Assembly: GCF_001544375.1 (NCBI RefSeq)
Contig: NZ_BCQJ01000006.1
Coordinates: 62,001-126,000 of the forward strand
Source of the DNA: Enterococcus canis NBRC 100695
GTDB lineage: Bacteria > Bacillota > Bacilli > Lactobacillales > Enterococcaceae
Direction of reading: 5' to 3'
DNA length: 64,000 bases
In this document: one piece after another, positions 26,958 through 35,264 of the stretch
Position numbering within the stretch: position 1 is the stretch's first letter
Layout of the letters: each line of letters starts with the position of its first letter
Program-made: the position numbers and the translations under genes
Notes under the pieces: model-generated
What the model saw: the letters and a program-made list of their open reading frames with translations, nothing else
What the model was told of the DNA's origin: nothing
Database searches by the model: none

Positions 26958-27807
26958 ATGCTTCTTTTGCTAACAACAAGCAGCCAATCACACCGCTTTT
27001 ATTAGGTAGACCCCAGCGAACGATATATTCACTAGCTTCAGGTGTTTCCATGTAGCCGGCCATTTGTTCCACAAATTGCTGACGAATTTTGTGTAATAAA
27101 TGGTCTTGATTCATGACCCCGCCCCCCAACACAATGACCTCTGGCGCCAAAGTCAGCGTATAGTTCATTAAAGCTTGCGCGATATAGTAGGCTTGCAACT
27201 CCCAGATTGGATGGTCCTGAGGCAATTCCTGTCCTTTAATGCCGGTACGTGCCTCCAAAGATGGACCGGCAGCCAAACCTTCTAAGCAATCCTTATGGTA
27301 AGGACAAGTCCCTACATAGGTATCCTCTGTTGCCCGTTTGACGCGAATATGGCCCATTTCAGGATGGGAAATGCCAGAGAAGATTTCGCCGTTAATCACC
27401 ACGCCACCCCCAATACCCGTGCCAACAGTCAGATAGATACAACTGTCTTTGCCTTGGGCCGCCCCTTGTTTTAATTCACCATAAGCGGCTGCGTTGACAT
27501 CTGTTGTCCATGCAATTGGGATATTATAGTGGGCCTTCATATTTCCTAAGAAGTCGTACTCAGACCAGCCTGGCTTCGGGGTTGCCAAGACATAGCCATA
27601 AGAATCTTTTTTAGGATCGATGCCGATGGGACCGAAAGAGCCAATCCCCATCGCCGTCAATTCATATTGATCAAAGAACTGAAAAACATCTGCCAAGGTT
27701 TCCGCCGGAGTCCGGGTGGGAATCGAGACGCTGTCAATGATTTTCAAGGTATCGTCTGCGACAGCACAAACAAATTTCGTGCCGCCCGCTTCAATTGCTC
27801 CGTACAT
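26956..27807 (-). CDS. ROK-family sugar kinase (probable manno-/fructokinase)
   Basis: This 283-residue kinase has N-terminal phosphate loop EAGGTKF, catalytic-loop TDVNAAAYGE, GTGIGGGVV, and the zinc-binding segment GHIRVKR followed by GTCPYHKDCLEGLAAGPS. These are typical of the GmuE/ScrK type. It follows the GH38 alpha-mannosidase by 2 bp. In this operon the obvious substrate is the free mannose released in the cytoplasm, giving mannose 6-phosphate. ROK kinases sit in the same place in the pneumococcal N-glycan locus. Fructose as substrate cannot be excluded. Confidence 0.88.
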   Translation of the reverse strand: MYGAIEAGGTKFVCAVADDTLKIIDSVSIPTRTPAETLADVFQFFDQYELTAMGIGSFGPIGIDPKKDSYGYVLATPKPGWSEYDFLGNMKAHYNIPIAWTTDVNAAAYGELKQGAAQGKDSCIYLTVGTGIGGGVVINGEIFSGISHPEMGHIRVKRATEDTYVGTCPYHKDCLEGLAAGPSLEARTGIKGQELPQDHPIWELQAYYIAQALMNYTLTLAPEVIVLGGGVMNQDHLLHKIRQQFVEQMAGYMETPEASEYIVRWGLPNKSGVIGCLLLAKEA

Positions 27808-27809
27808 GC

Positions 27810-30482
27810 TTACGCCTCCTTCAGACCAATCGTTTTAATCTCATAAGGTCGCAAGGTCGTCGTCACGTCTCCTTGTTCCTCCTCAAGTAAATTCAGCAAG
27901 GTTTCTTCATAACCTGGTTTAGTGACCGCAAAATCTGTTTCTTGGTCCGTCAGATTATAGCCTCGCAAGACAAAGCCCGCTCCTGTTTCACTGCGCTTGT
28001 AAGCTGTCACTGCAAATAACGGACTATCAATGTTGACCATTTGCCCACTGCTTGGTAAGGTACCAGCGTGGTTGGCGATTGGTGCCGTCATAAAGGGTAC
28101 TTGCGCCGCTTGTGCTTGTTTATACGTTTCGTAGCGCTCTGCCGGTGCGCCATGCAAGGTGATGCCATACTCAAAGGTATGTTCGCCTAAACATTGTGCT
28201 TCTGGTGTTGGGAAGTAGCCCCAGTCTCCTAACTCCCCCACGCCTCTTAATAAAGTCAAAGCGATGGTTTCACCCACAATCTCATATTCATTCAAGCCAA
28301 AATTGCTTACAGTAACGCCAAAGTTTTCATCATGCAGATTGACAAACGCATGCTGGTGCTGCGGATTTGTTGGGTTTTCCCAATGAGCTGCCGGCTGATT
28401 AGGGCGTGTCACAACTTCATAAATACTGTCGGCTTCATGCGTCGCTACTGCTAACGTTGTGGGGAACAAGGCCCGCAGACGATGGTCTTTGATTTGATTA
28501 TCCACTGTCGTTTTAAAGGAAACTTGTGGTGAAAAACGATCTAAGCGAATCACTGTTTTGATTGTGTAAGGAACTAAATCAGCTGAACGTTGCGCTTTGC
28601 GGTAACGGAAATCCACTACTGCTTGTTGCTCCTGTGCCAACAATTCATCCGCTGAGCGTGGCAACATCAAGGTTTGGCTCAAGACCACTTCCCCTTCGCT
28701 AGCCGTATTACGGATTACTTCCACAGTATGTGGAAAAGCCGTGGATAAGATGGCTTGGTCACCTTCAGGCTGTTTAAAGATATACTCATTGGCGATATCG
28801 CCGACATCTTCAAAAACTAAGAGATCAGACAACGTTTTACCCAACTTTTTATCGGTTAATTCCAGACTGCCGTTTTCGGTAATCATCACTTTAACCTGTT
28901 CATTTTCCAACTGGCGGCCCTCTGCTGAAACGATCAATTCCGCTTGCTGTGGTGCTTCACCAGCAACTAAAGCAAAGCTTTCCCAACCAAAAGCTGCTAA
29001 TTCTGCTACTTCTAAGCGGATGGTGACGTAGCGCTCCATATAAGGAATTCGGAAGGCCTCTTTAGGTAAATCATAGTGGAAACGAACTTGTTCTGAGCTG
29101 ATGGTTGCCGGAATCACTTGACCATCTTTATCGATGACATGATAGCTACCTTGAGGTTTTTCCGCCAACTCTTGGTATAACTTACTAGGTATACCCTCTT
29201 TAAATTCCTTGCGTTCTAAGGAAACTAGGACTTCCGCGATGCCGGCTTTAGCAGTGCCCACTGTATTAAAAACGACAAAAGGTTGACTATCCGTTGGGAA
29301 AGCAGTCGTATCCATCGCCGCTGTGATTTGTGCCAAGGCTTCATCTGCCACATATTTGCCAACTTCATACGCTTTTTCAAAGCGCGGCATCATTTCCCGA
29401 TGGACTTCATCTACGGAACAACCGCAAATACTGTCGTGAGGATGGTTTTGCATCAAGGTCTTCCACGCATAAGTCAGTTGATCGTGAGGATAGGCTCCCG
29501 TCACCTCAGACGCTAGGGCCGCTAATGGCTCTGCAATATTTTCTAATTGACGAGAAGCTTTCGTGTTCCATTGCTTCAAATAGACCCGGGCAGAGGCCGT
29601 ATTGGCTAAGGTAAACCAGCCGTCCGTCTCTTGAGAAGTCAGCTCGCCTGTCACCGTTCCTAAATCTTCCGGTAGATCCGCACGCACGGCCGCAAGATAG
29701 TCAGGGAAATTGGAGTGAATGAATTCATAATCTGGGAATAGTTCATTGGCTACGCGAATGGCTTCTGTGATATCTTTTTGTACTGGTTGGTGGTCCACAC
29801 CGTTCATCATTAAGTAATGAGAAGTAGAGGCGTATTTTTCCACATCAGCTAATTTTTGTGTCCAAAATTCTTGCGCGGCTTTTCGGTCGGTAGGAATCTC
29901 GTTCCCGTTAGAATACCAGTTAGCAAACAGCAAGCCAAAAATCTCACTACCATCCGGACCTTGCCAATTCATTTCTGAATATTGTGAAGTGTATTGATCA
30001 TCTGCCAACACCTCGTTATCAAAGCCAATTGGTTTCACGCCCCGACCATAAGCCGCCGCATCCAAACCAGCTTGTAACATCATCTGAGGTGTTTGCCCCA
30101 TATTCCCAAAGGTATCTGGGAAGTAGCCTAATTTGACAGGCGCCCCCCATTTCTCGGTTTCCGCTTTGCCCACTAGCATATTACGCGTATTAGATTCCGA
30201 ACTGATCAAAAAATCATCCTGCAGAATATAAAATGGACCAATGCGTAGTTTTCCAGCCGTAATCGCCTTTTGGACAGCTGCTTTGCGCTCAGGTCGTACT
30301 TGTAAATAATCATCTAAAATAATCGTTTGACCGTCTAAATGAAAGCTATCAAATGCCGGATCTGTTTCAAACAAATCCAAGAGATCATCCATTAATTCCA
30401 CTAAACGCATGTGGTGCTGTTCGTACGGCATGTACCATTCACGATCCCAGTGACTGTGGGAAACGATATAAACTTTTTTCAT
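27810..30482 (-). CDS. Alpha-mannosidase, GH38 (cytoplasmic)
   Basis: This is a zinc-dependent retaining alpha-mannosidase of 890 residues. SHSHWDREW supplies metal ligands His11 and Asp13, and the nucleophile is Asp123 in GYFPDTFGNMGQ. The long C-terminal beta domains fill the rest. There is no signal peptide, so it acts inside the cell on imported oligomannose, probably on alpha-1,3 linkages as in the pneumococcal homologue. The ATG at 30482 follows AAAGGAG. It lies 13 bp after GH125 and 2 bp before the kinase. A phospho-mannosylglycerate hydrolase (MngB-like) role is the alternative, made less likely by the neighbours. Confidence 0.92.
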   Translation of the reverse strand: MKKVYIVSHSHWDREWYMPYEQHHMRLVELMDDLLDLFETDPAFDSFHLDGQTIILDDYLQVRPERKAAVQKAITAGKLRIGPFYILQDDFLISSESNTRNMLVGKAETEKWGAPVKLGYFPDTFGNMGQTPQMMLQAGLDAAAYGRGVKPIGFDNEVLADDQYTSQYSEMNWQGPDGSEIFGLLFANWYSNGNEIPTDRKAAQEFWTQKLADVEKYASTSHYLMMNGVDHQPVQKDITEAIRVANELFPDYEFIHSNFPDYLAAVRADLPEDLGTVTGELTSQETDGWFTLANTASARVYLKQWNTKASRQLENIAEPLAALASEVTGAYPHDQLTYAWKTLMQNHPHDSICGCSVDEVHREMMPRFEKAYEVGKYVADEALAQITAAMDTTAFPTDSQPFVVFNTVGTAKAGIAEVLVSLERKEFKEGIPSKLYQELAEKPQGSYHVIDKDGQVIPATISSEQVRFHYDLPKEAFRIPYMERYVTIRLEVAELAAFGWESFALVAGEAPQQAELIVSAEGRQLENEQVKVMITENGSLELTDKKLGKTLSDLLVFEDVGDIANEYIFKQPEGDQAILSTAFPHTVEVIRNTASEGEVVLSQTLMLPRSADELLAQEQQAVVDFRYRKAQRSADLVPYTIKTVIRLDRFSPQVSFKTTVDNQIKDHRLRALFPTTLAVATHEADSIYEVVTRPNQPAAHWENPTNPQHQHAFVNLHDENFGVTVSNFGLNEYEIVGETIALTLLRGVGELGDWGYFPTPEAQCLGEHTFEYGITLHGAPAERYETYKQAQAAQVPFMTAPIANHAGTLPSSGQMVNIDSPLFAVTAYKRSETGAGFVLRGYNLTDQETDFAVTKPGYEETLLNLLEEEQGDVTTTLRPYEIKTIGLKEA

Positions 30483-30495
30483 TTTGGCAGCTCCT

Positions 30496-31785
30496 TTATT
30501 TTTCAACTCGGATATCAAAATAATCCATGACTAATTCACAAAACATCATATTGGCCCAAGAGAACCATTCTCGCGTATATTGACTTGGATCATCAACATT
30601 GAAGCCTTCATGCATCAAGTGTGTCCCGGCGTCCGTTGCAACTAACTGATCTAAAATGCGTTCTTTTTCCTGTTTATCTGGCGTAGTCATACCTTCCATT
30701 GCCATCGCAATCGGCCACACATAATTTTCTGGTGTATGAGAAGAACCGATACCACGGGCGTAGCTGCCTTCATAGAAATAAGGGTTTTCTTTACTTAGTA
30801 AGGTCTGACGCGTCCGCAAGTAGCGCGCCTCTTGATTGTCGCCATAGCCTAAATAAGGAGCCGAAATCAAATTCGGTACATTGCTATCATCCATGATAGA
30901 CGCATTACCCAGTCCGTCCACCTCATAGGCATAAATATCTTCACCCGCTTGGTTCACCGTACGACCATGGGCTTCAATTCCAGCTTGGATCGCTGCTTTC
31001 AGTTCGCCGGCCACCTTCACGATAGCCGCGTCCGTCAAAGGTCCTTGGAAGATTTCCTCTAAGTAACCCAAAACAACGACCGCAAACATATTAGATGGGA
31101 CTAAGTAACCATAACGACAAGCATCATCACTTGGTCTAAAGCCAGACCAGGTCATACCAGTTGGCGCGATGGCCGTGCCTTTTCCGTCATTTGGCAACGT
31201 ATCTTCAAGTCGTGTAGTATCCCGTTCAAATTGATACGGCGAGTTGCGGTGATCTTGTTCGGTTTGGAAGACCTCAAGAATTTTTTGAACCCCCGTGACA
31301 AAGTCTTCATTAAATTGGCTAGTCTTACCAGTATTTTTATATAGTAGATAAGCTAATTGCACTGGATAGCAAAGTGAGTCGATTTCATATTTTCGTTCCC
31401 AAATCCAATCGTTCATGACCGTGTGGTCGGTTTGATGCCCCGCACCATTAGCCGCTTCATTAAAAGCATTGGCGTATGGATCTAAATTGATATAGAAGAA
31501 TTGTTTCCGAACCAAGCCGGCAATCATTTCAGCTAAATCCTCATCTTGCTTAGCTACTACGATATAGGGACGCACTTGCGCGGTTGAATCTCTCAGCCAC
31601 ATTGCTGGGATATCACCTGTTAGTAAAAAGGTGGTGCCATCTTCATGACGCTTGACTGTCGTCAAAAGCGTATTGGCAAAGGCCGCATTAAAGTTTTCAG
31701 CCCATCCTTGATGTGCCTCGCCACATTTTGCGGTAATCTCCTGCATAAATTTTTCTACTGAACTTGGTATATTCTTATAAACCAT
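30496..31785 (-). CDS. Exo-alpha-1,6-mannosidase, GH125
   Basis: This is an inverting exo-alpha-1,6-mannosidase of 429 residues with family motifs TGDIPAMWLRDSTAQVRPY, QTDHTVMNDWIWERKYEIDS and EGSYARGIGSSHTPENYVWP. There is no signal peptide. The start at 31785 follows GAGGGG. It is first in the operon GH125-GH38-ROK and would remove the alpha-1,6 mannose of the N-glycan core after the other mannosidases. Its promoter carries a cre-like site and an ATGATATATCAT operator. Confidence 0.93.
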   Translation of the reverse strand: MVYKNIPSSVEKFMQEITAKCGEAHQGWAENFNAAFANTLLTTVKRHEDGTTFLLTGDIPAMWLRDSTAQVRPYIVVAKQDEDLAEMIAGLVRKQFFYINLDPYANAFNEAANGAGHQTDHTVMNDWIWERKYEIDSLCYPVQLAYLLYKNTGKTSQFNEDFVTGVQKILEVFQTEQDHRNSPYQFERDTTRLEDTLPNDGKGTAIAPTGMTWSGFRPSDDACRYGYLVPSNMFAVVVLGYLEEIFQGPLTDAAIVKVAGELKAAIQAGIEAHGRTVNQAGEDIYAYEVDGLGNASIMDDSNVPNLISAPYLGYGDNQEARYLRTRQTLLSKENPYFYEGSYARGIGSSHTPENYVWPIAMAMEGMTTPDKQEKERILDQLVATDAGTHLMHEGFNVDDPSQYTREWFSWANMMFCELVMDYFDIRVEK

Positions 31786-31806
31786 TTTTTGGTTCCCCTC
31801 TCTTAA

Positions 31807-31818
31807 ATGATATATCAT
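31807..31818. promoter_or_regulatory. Operator ATGATATATCAT, copy 1
   Basis: A 12-bp perfect palindrome lying 8 bp downstream of the GH125 -10. An identical copy is 107 bp away on the other side of the divergent region. It is probably bound by the GntR/LacI-type regulator encoded there. Confidence 0.7.
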
Positions 31819-31826
31819 ATAGCGTC

Positions 31827-31863
31827 ATTATAACGAGAACAGCGTCGTTTGTCTACGCTTTCA
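31827..31863 (-). promoter_or_regulatory. Promoter of GH125-GH38-ROK with cre-like box
   Basis: TAGACA (31850-31855), 17 bp, TATAAT (31827-31832) on the minus strand. TGAAAGCGTAGACA (31850-31863) matches the cre consensus except at one position and covers the -35. Confidence 0.78.
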
Positions 31864-31913
31864 AACAAAATTTTTCGATTACTTTTTCAAATAAACTATG
31901 TTAAACTACTAAT

Positions 31914-31925
31914 ATGATATATCAT
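31914..31925. promoter_or_regulatory. Operator ATGATATATCAT, copy 2
   Basis: A second identical palindrome, 24 bp before the regulator's start codon, consistent with autoregulation. Confidence 0.7.
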
Positions 31926-31949
31926 TTATGAACAGAAAGGAGTTTTCCT

Positions 31950-32984
31950 ATGAATCAACCTCTTTATCAAGTGATTTTAGCTAATTTAAAGGAAGAGATT
32001 TTGAATGGCACCTTGCCGATTGGCGCCCAATTACCCACTGAGAAGGAATTGTCTGAGCGTTATCAAGTCAGTCGGATTACCTCCAAGCGGGCCTTGACCG
32101 AACTGGAACAGGCCGGTTTGATTGAACGAGTACGTGGTAAAGGAAGCTTTGTCAAAGCACAGACTGCTGTGGGACCACGTTCCAAGCGTATTTTATTTCT
32201 ATTGCCTTTTTTGAATGATCTTTCATTAGGCGATTTCACGAAGGGTCTGCTCCCCGTGATGCAGGAGCAAGGTTTCGAGTTGATGATGACGACCCCGGAA
32301 AGCCTCACCACAAAGCGGGCAGATGAATTGATGGCGGAATATGACGGAATGATCTATTACGTCTCAGATGAGGAAAGCCACTTAGATCTTTTATTGGAGC
32401 TGTCGCTGAAACAGTTTCCTGTGATTCTTTTAGATAAGAAGATTTATGATGTTGCTTTCCCGACGGTTAGTTCAGATAACCGCGAAGGCGGCTTTCTGGC
32501 CACGGAGCTGTTAATCCAGCAGCATCACCAACAAATCGCTTATCTTTTTGGTGATTTAGGCCATCGCCCGCAATCCGTAAGACAACGTTACCTTGGTTAT
32601 TTACAAGCATTGGATCAGGCTGGTCTCGCCTTTCATTCCCGTTTAGAAGCTGGCATGACGGTGTCTGAGGAGCTACCTGCTTATTTAGCAGAGCACGGCA
32701 TCACGGCCCTAGTCTGCGAGAACGACCTAACCGCTATTGCGGCAGCCCGTTTGTTGAAAAAGCACGGTCTCCAAGTTCCCGGCGACATCTCCATCATTGG
32801 CTTTGATGATATCCAAGCGGCTCGTTTTGTTGAACCGCCGTTGACCACCATCGCCCAAAATTTTGATCAGTTAGGCCAACAAGCTGGCGAAGCGATGCTG
32901 CAGTGGTTAGCCGGTACACAGCCTACCGACACTAGCCTCCCTGTCTCTTTAATTATTCGACAATCCACAAAGGAGTTAATGTAA
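31950..32984 (+). CDS. GntR-type HTH fused to LacI-type sugar-binding domain (repressor)
   Basis: This regulator of 344 residues has an N-terminal GntR winged helix (LPTEKELSERYQVSRITSKRAL, about 25-50) joined to a LacI/RbsB-like effector domain (from about residue 75, with IIGFDDIQAARFVEPPLTTI near the end). AraR of B. subtilis has the same layout. It faces the GH125 operon and is cotranscribed with GH92 (stop and start overlap by one base). It probably senses mannose or a manno-oligosaccharide and binds the two ATGATATATCAT sites. Confidence 0.9.
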   Translation: MNQPLYQVILANLKEEILNGTLPIGAQLPTEKELSERYQVSRITSKRALTELEQAGLIERVRGKGSFVKAQTAVGPRSKRILFLLPFLNDLSLGDFTKGLLPVMQEQGFELMMTTPESLTTKRADELMAEYDGMIYYVSDEESHLDLLLELSLKQFPVILLDKKIYDVAFPTVSSDNREGGFLATELLIQQHHQQIAYLFGDLGHRPQSVRQRYLGYLQALDQAGLAFHSRLEAGMTVSEELPAYLAEHGITALVCENDLTAIAAARLLKKHGLQVPGDISIIGFDDIQAARFVEPPLTTIAQNFDQLGQQAGEAMLQWLAGTQPTDTSLPVSLIIRQSTKELM

Positions 32985-35122
32985 TGAAAATCGATGCAAT
33001 CGACACACGTCACGGTACCGCCAATCAACATAGCTTTTCTCACGGAAACTGCCTCCCTTACACGGGCGTCCCCTTTGGCATGAATTTTTACGCCGCTCAA
33101 ACGACCGATCAAAAAGGCAGCTGGTGGTTCCACCCAGAAGACCGGATTTTTCAAGGTTTCCGTTTTACCCATCAGCCTAGTCCTTGGATGGGGGATTTCA
33201 GTCAGTTAGTGCTGACACCGGTCAGCGGGATCTTGTCAGAAAACAGTCTGTTCCATGCCCAAAGTTCCTTTAGACCAGAAGAGAGTACCTTTGCACCGCA
33301 TAAATTAACAATCCGCCAATTGCGTTATCAAATCACCAGCTCGCTGATTCCTAGTATGTATGGCGGTGTCTTGGCTATCGACTATCAACAGGCCGATAAT
33401 GGACTCTTACTGACTTTACCAGGACGTTTTAGCGTGACACAGCTTGATGAGCAGACGCTGCAGTTAGCTGTATGTAATTTTTCTGGTAGTGAAGATCCTG
33501 ATTTTACCTTTTATGTTGCACTACATTTAGCCGTGCCTCTCAGCAAATCTGTAAATGAAAGCGGCACCGATGGCTCTTTGCGTCTTTCCTTTGGCGATAC
33601 GCAACAGCAAGTGATCCATTGGGGAACTTCTTTCATTTCGGCAGAGCAGGCACAGCTACAATTGACGCGTGAATTAAAGCAATCTGTGACTGACTTTGAA
33701 ACCGCGGCACAGGCTGCTTGGCAAACTTATTTTGACCGGGTAGAGGTCACTCATCAAGACCCAGAGTTGACCAAAACCTTCTATCATAATCTGTACCGCA
33801 CCTTTTTATTCCCGCAAACCTTTTATGAGCTGGATAATTCAGGAGCCAAGATCCATTACGATACGACTAGCCGCACGGTTCGACCTGGTGTTTTATATAC
33901 CAATAACGGTTTTTGGGATACGTATAAAACTGTCTATCCTTTCTTCTCTTTGGTTGCTCAAGATAAATATGCCGAAATGCTAGAAGGTTTCTTAAATAGC
34001 TACCGCGAAACGGGCTTCTTACCAAAATGGCTCTCTCCTGACGAACGCGGCTTGATGCCTGGTACGCTGATTGACGCAGTGATTGCAGACGCAGCCGTGA
34101 AGGGCCTTCGCACAGACTTAATGCCAGAATTTTTAGAAGCCATGAAAAAAGGGGCTACCGTCCAAAGTGAAAAGAACAATTACGGGCGCCAAGGGACTTT
34201 AGACTACTTGAAATATGGTTATGTGCCATTGGATTATCATGAATCTGTCAACCACACCTTAGATTATGCCTACAGCGACTTTTGTATCAGTCAAGTAGCC
34301 AGTGTTCTGGGAGACAACGAAGCCGATTATTACCGGCAGCAAGCGCAAAATTATCGCAATCTCTTTGATCCAACAGTAGGGCTGATGCGTGCCAAAGACC
34401 GCGACGGGAACTTTAGAGCCGACTTCAGTCCGATTCGTTGGGGCCGTGACTACGCTGAAGGCAGTGCGTGGCAATCTAGTTTCGCCGTCTTCCAAGATTT
34501 CGCAGGGCTAATCGAGACCGCTGGTGGACCGACGACCTTTGAAGCGACCCTCGTTGACCTATGTAACCAAGCTCCAAGCTTTTCTGTAGAAGGATATGGT
34601 TTTGAAATTCACGAGATGAGCGAAATGGCTGCCCTAGAATTTGGCCAGTTAGCTATCTCTAATCAACCAAGCTTCCACTATCCTTTCCTATTCTCTTATA
34701 TTGGCAAACCAGAGATGGCGCAACCATTACTGAAACAGCTAATGTTGCAAACCTTTGATGCCTCTCCCACCGGCTATCCCGGTGACGAAGATAATGGCAG
34801 TATGGCTACTTGGTATATTTTCAATAGCCTTGGTTTCTACCCCGTGACACCGGGAACAGGTGAATATGTGATTGGGATGCCACTGGTTACTAGCGCCAAG
34901 CTGCACCTGAGCAATGGTGAGACCCTGAGCATCACTGCTAGTCCTAATCAACCGCAACAACAATTTATCCATGCTATCCAGCGAAATGACACACTACATG
35001 AGGCACTCTATTTCACCCATGCGGATCTAATGACGGGCGGCAGCCTTGATTACCACTTAGGCATCGTTCCCCGCAACAAAGCCTATACCAAAGAACAGCT
35101 TCCCTTCTCCCTATCAAAATAA
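32984..35122 (+). CDS. Alpha-1,2-mannosidase, GH92
   Basis: This is a calcium-dependent inverting alpha-mannosidase of 712 residues, with N-terminal beta-sandwich and C-terminal (alpha/alpha)6 domain. Family motifs include NGFWDTYKTVYPF and, near the catalytic base, YPGDEDNGSMATWYIFNSLGFYPV (spanning about residues 592-615). No signal peptide is present, so it would act on imported high-mannose glycans, removing alpha-1,2 mannose first. It is translationally coupled to the repressor gene and ends before a terminator. Confidence 0.93.
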   Translation: MKIDAIDTRHGTANQHSFSHGNCLPYTGVPFGMNFYAAQTTDQKGSWWFHPEDRIFQGFRFTHQPSPWMGDFSQLVLTPVSGILSENSLFHAQSSFRPEESTFAPHKLTIRQLRYQITSSLIPSMYGGVLAIDYQQADNGLLLTLPGRFSVTQLDEQTLQLAVCNFSGSEDPDFTFYVALHLAVPLSKSVNESGTDGSLRLSFGDTQQQVIHWGTSFISAEQAQLQLTRELKQSVTDFETAAQAAWQTYFDRVEVTHQDPELTKTFYHNLYRTFLFPQTFYELDNSGAKIHYDTTSRTVRPGVLYTNNGFWDTYKTVYPFFSLVAQDKYAEMLEGFLNSYRETGFLPKWLSPDERGLMPGTLIDAVIADAAVKGLRTDLMPEFLEAMKKGATVQSEKNNYGRQGTLDYLKYGYVPLDYHESVNHTLDYAYSDFCISQVASVLGDNEADYYRQQAQNYRNLFDPTVGLMRAKDRDGNFRADFSPIRWGRDYAEGSAWQSSFAVFQDFAGLIETAGGPTTFEATLVDLCNQAPSFSVEGYGFEIHEMSEMAALEFGQLAISNQPSFHYPFLFSYIGKPEMAQPLLKQLMLQTFDASPTGYPGDEDNGSMATWYIFNSLGFYPVTPGTGEYVIGMPLVTSAKLHLSNGETLSITASPNQPQQQFIHAIQRNDTLHEALYFTHADLMTGGSLDYHLGIVPRNKAYTKEQLPFSLSK

Positions 35123-35135
35123 TTACCAGCATATA

Positions 35136-35179
35136 AAAGAGGCCCCAGAAGCCAACTGCTCCTCGGGACCTCTTTTTTT
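35136..35179 (+). terminator. Terminator of the repressor-GH92 operon
   Basis: AAAGAGG/CCTCTTT outer stem with inner CCC/GGG pairing, then seven T. Confidence 0.75.
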
Positions 35180-35226
35180 GTCTGCCCTACTGCAAAAAGC
35201 TTCAGAGCAGGCTCACTCCTTATTTG

Positions 35227-35258
35227 AAAAAAGGACCCATGACAAAGGTCATAGGCCC
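35227..35258 (-). terminator. Terminator of the GH85 gene
   Basis: GGGCCTATGAC/GTCATGGGTCC on the minus strand with a 4-nt loop and six T, 7 bp after the stop codon. Confidence 0.82.
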
Positions 35259-35264
35259 CACCTG

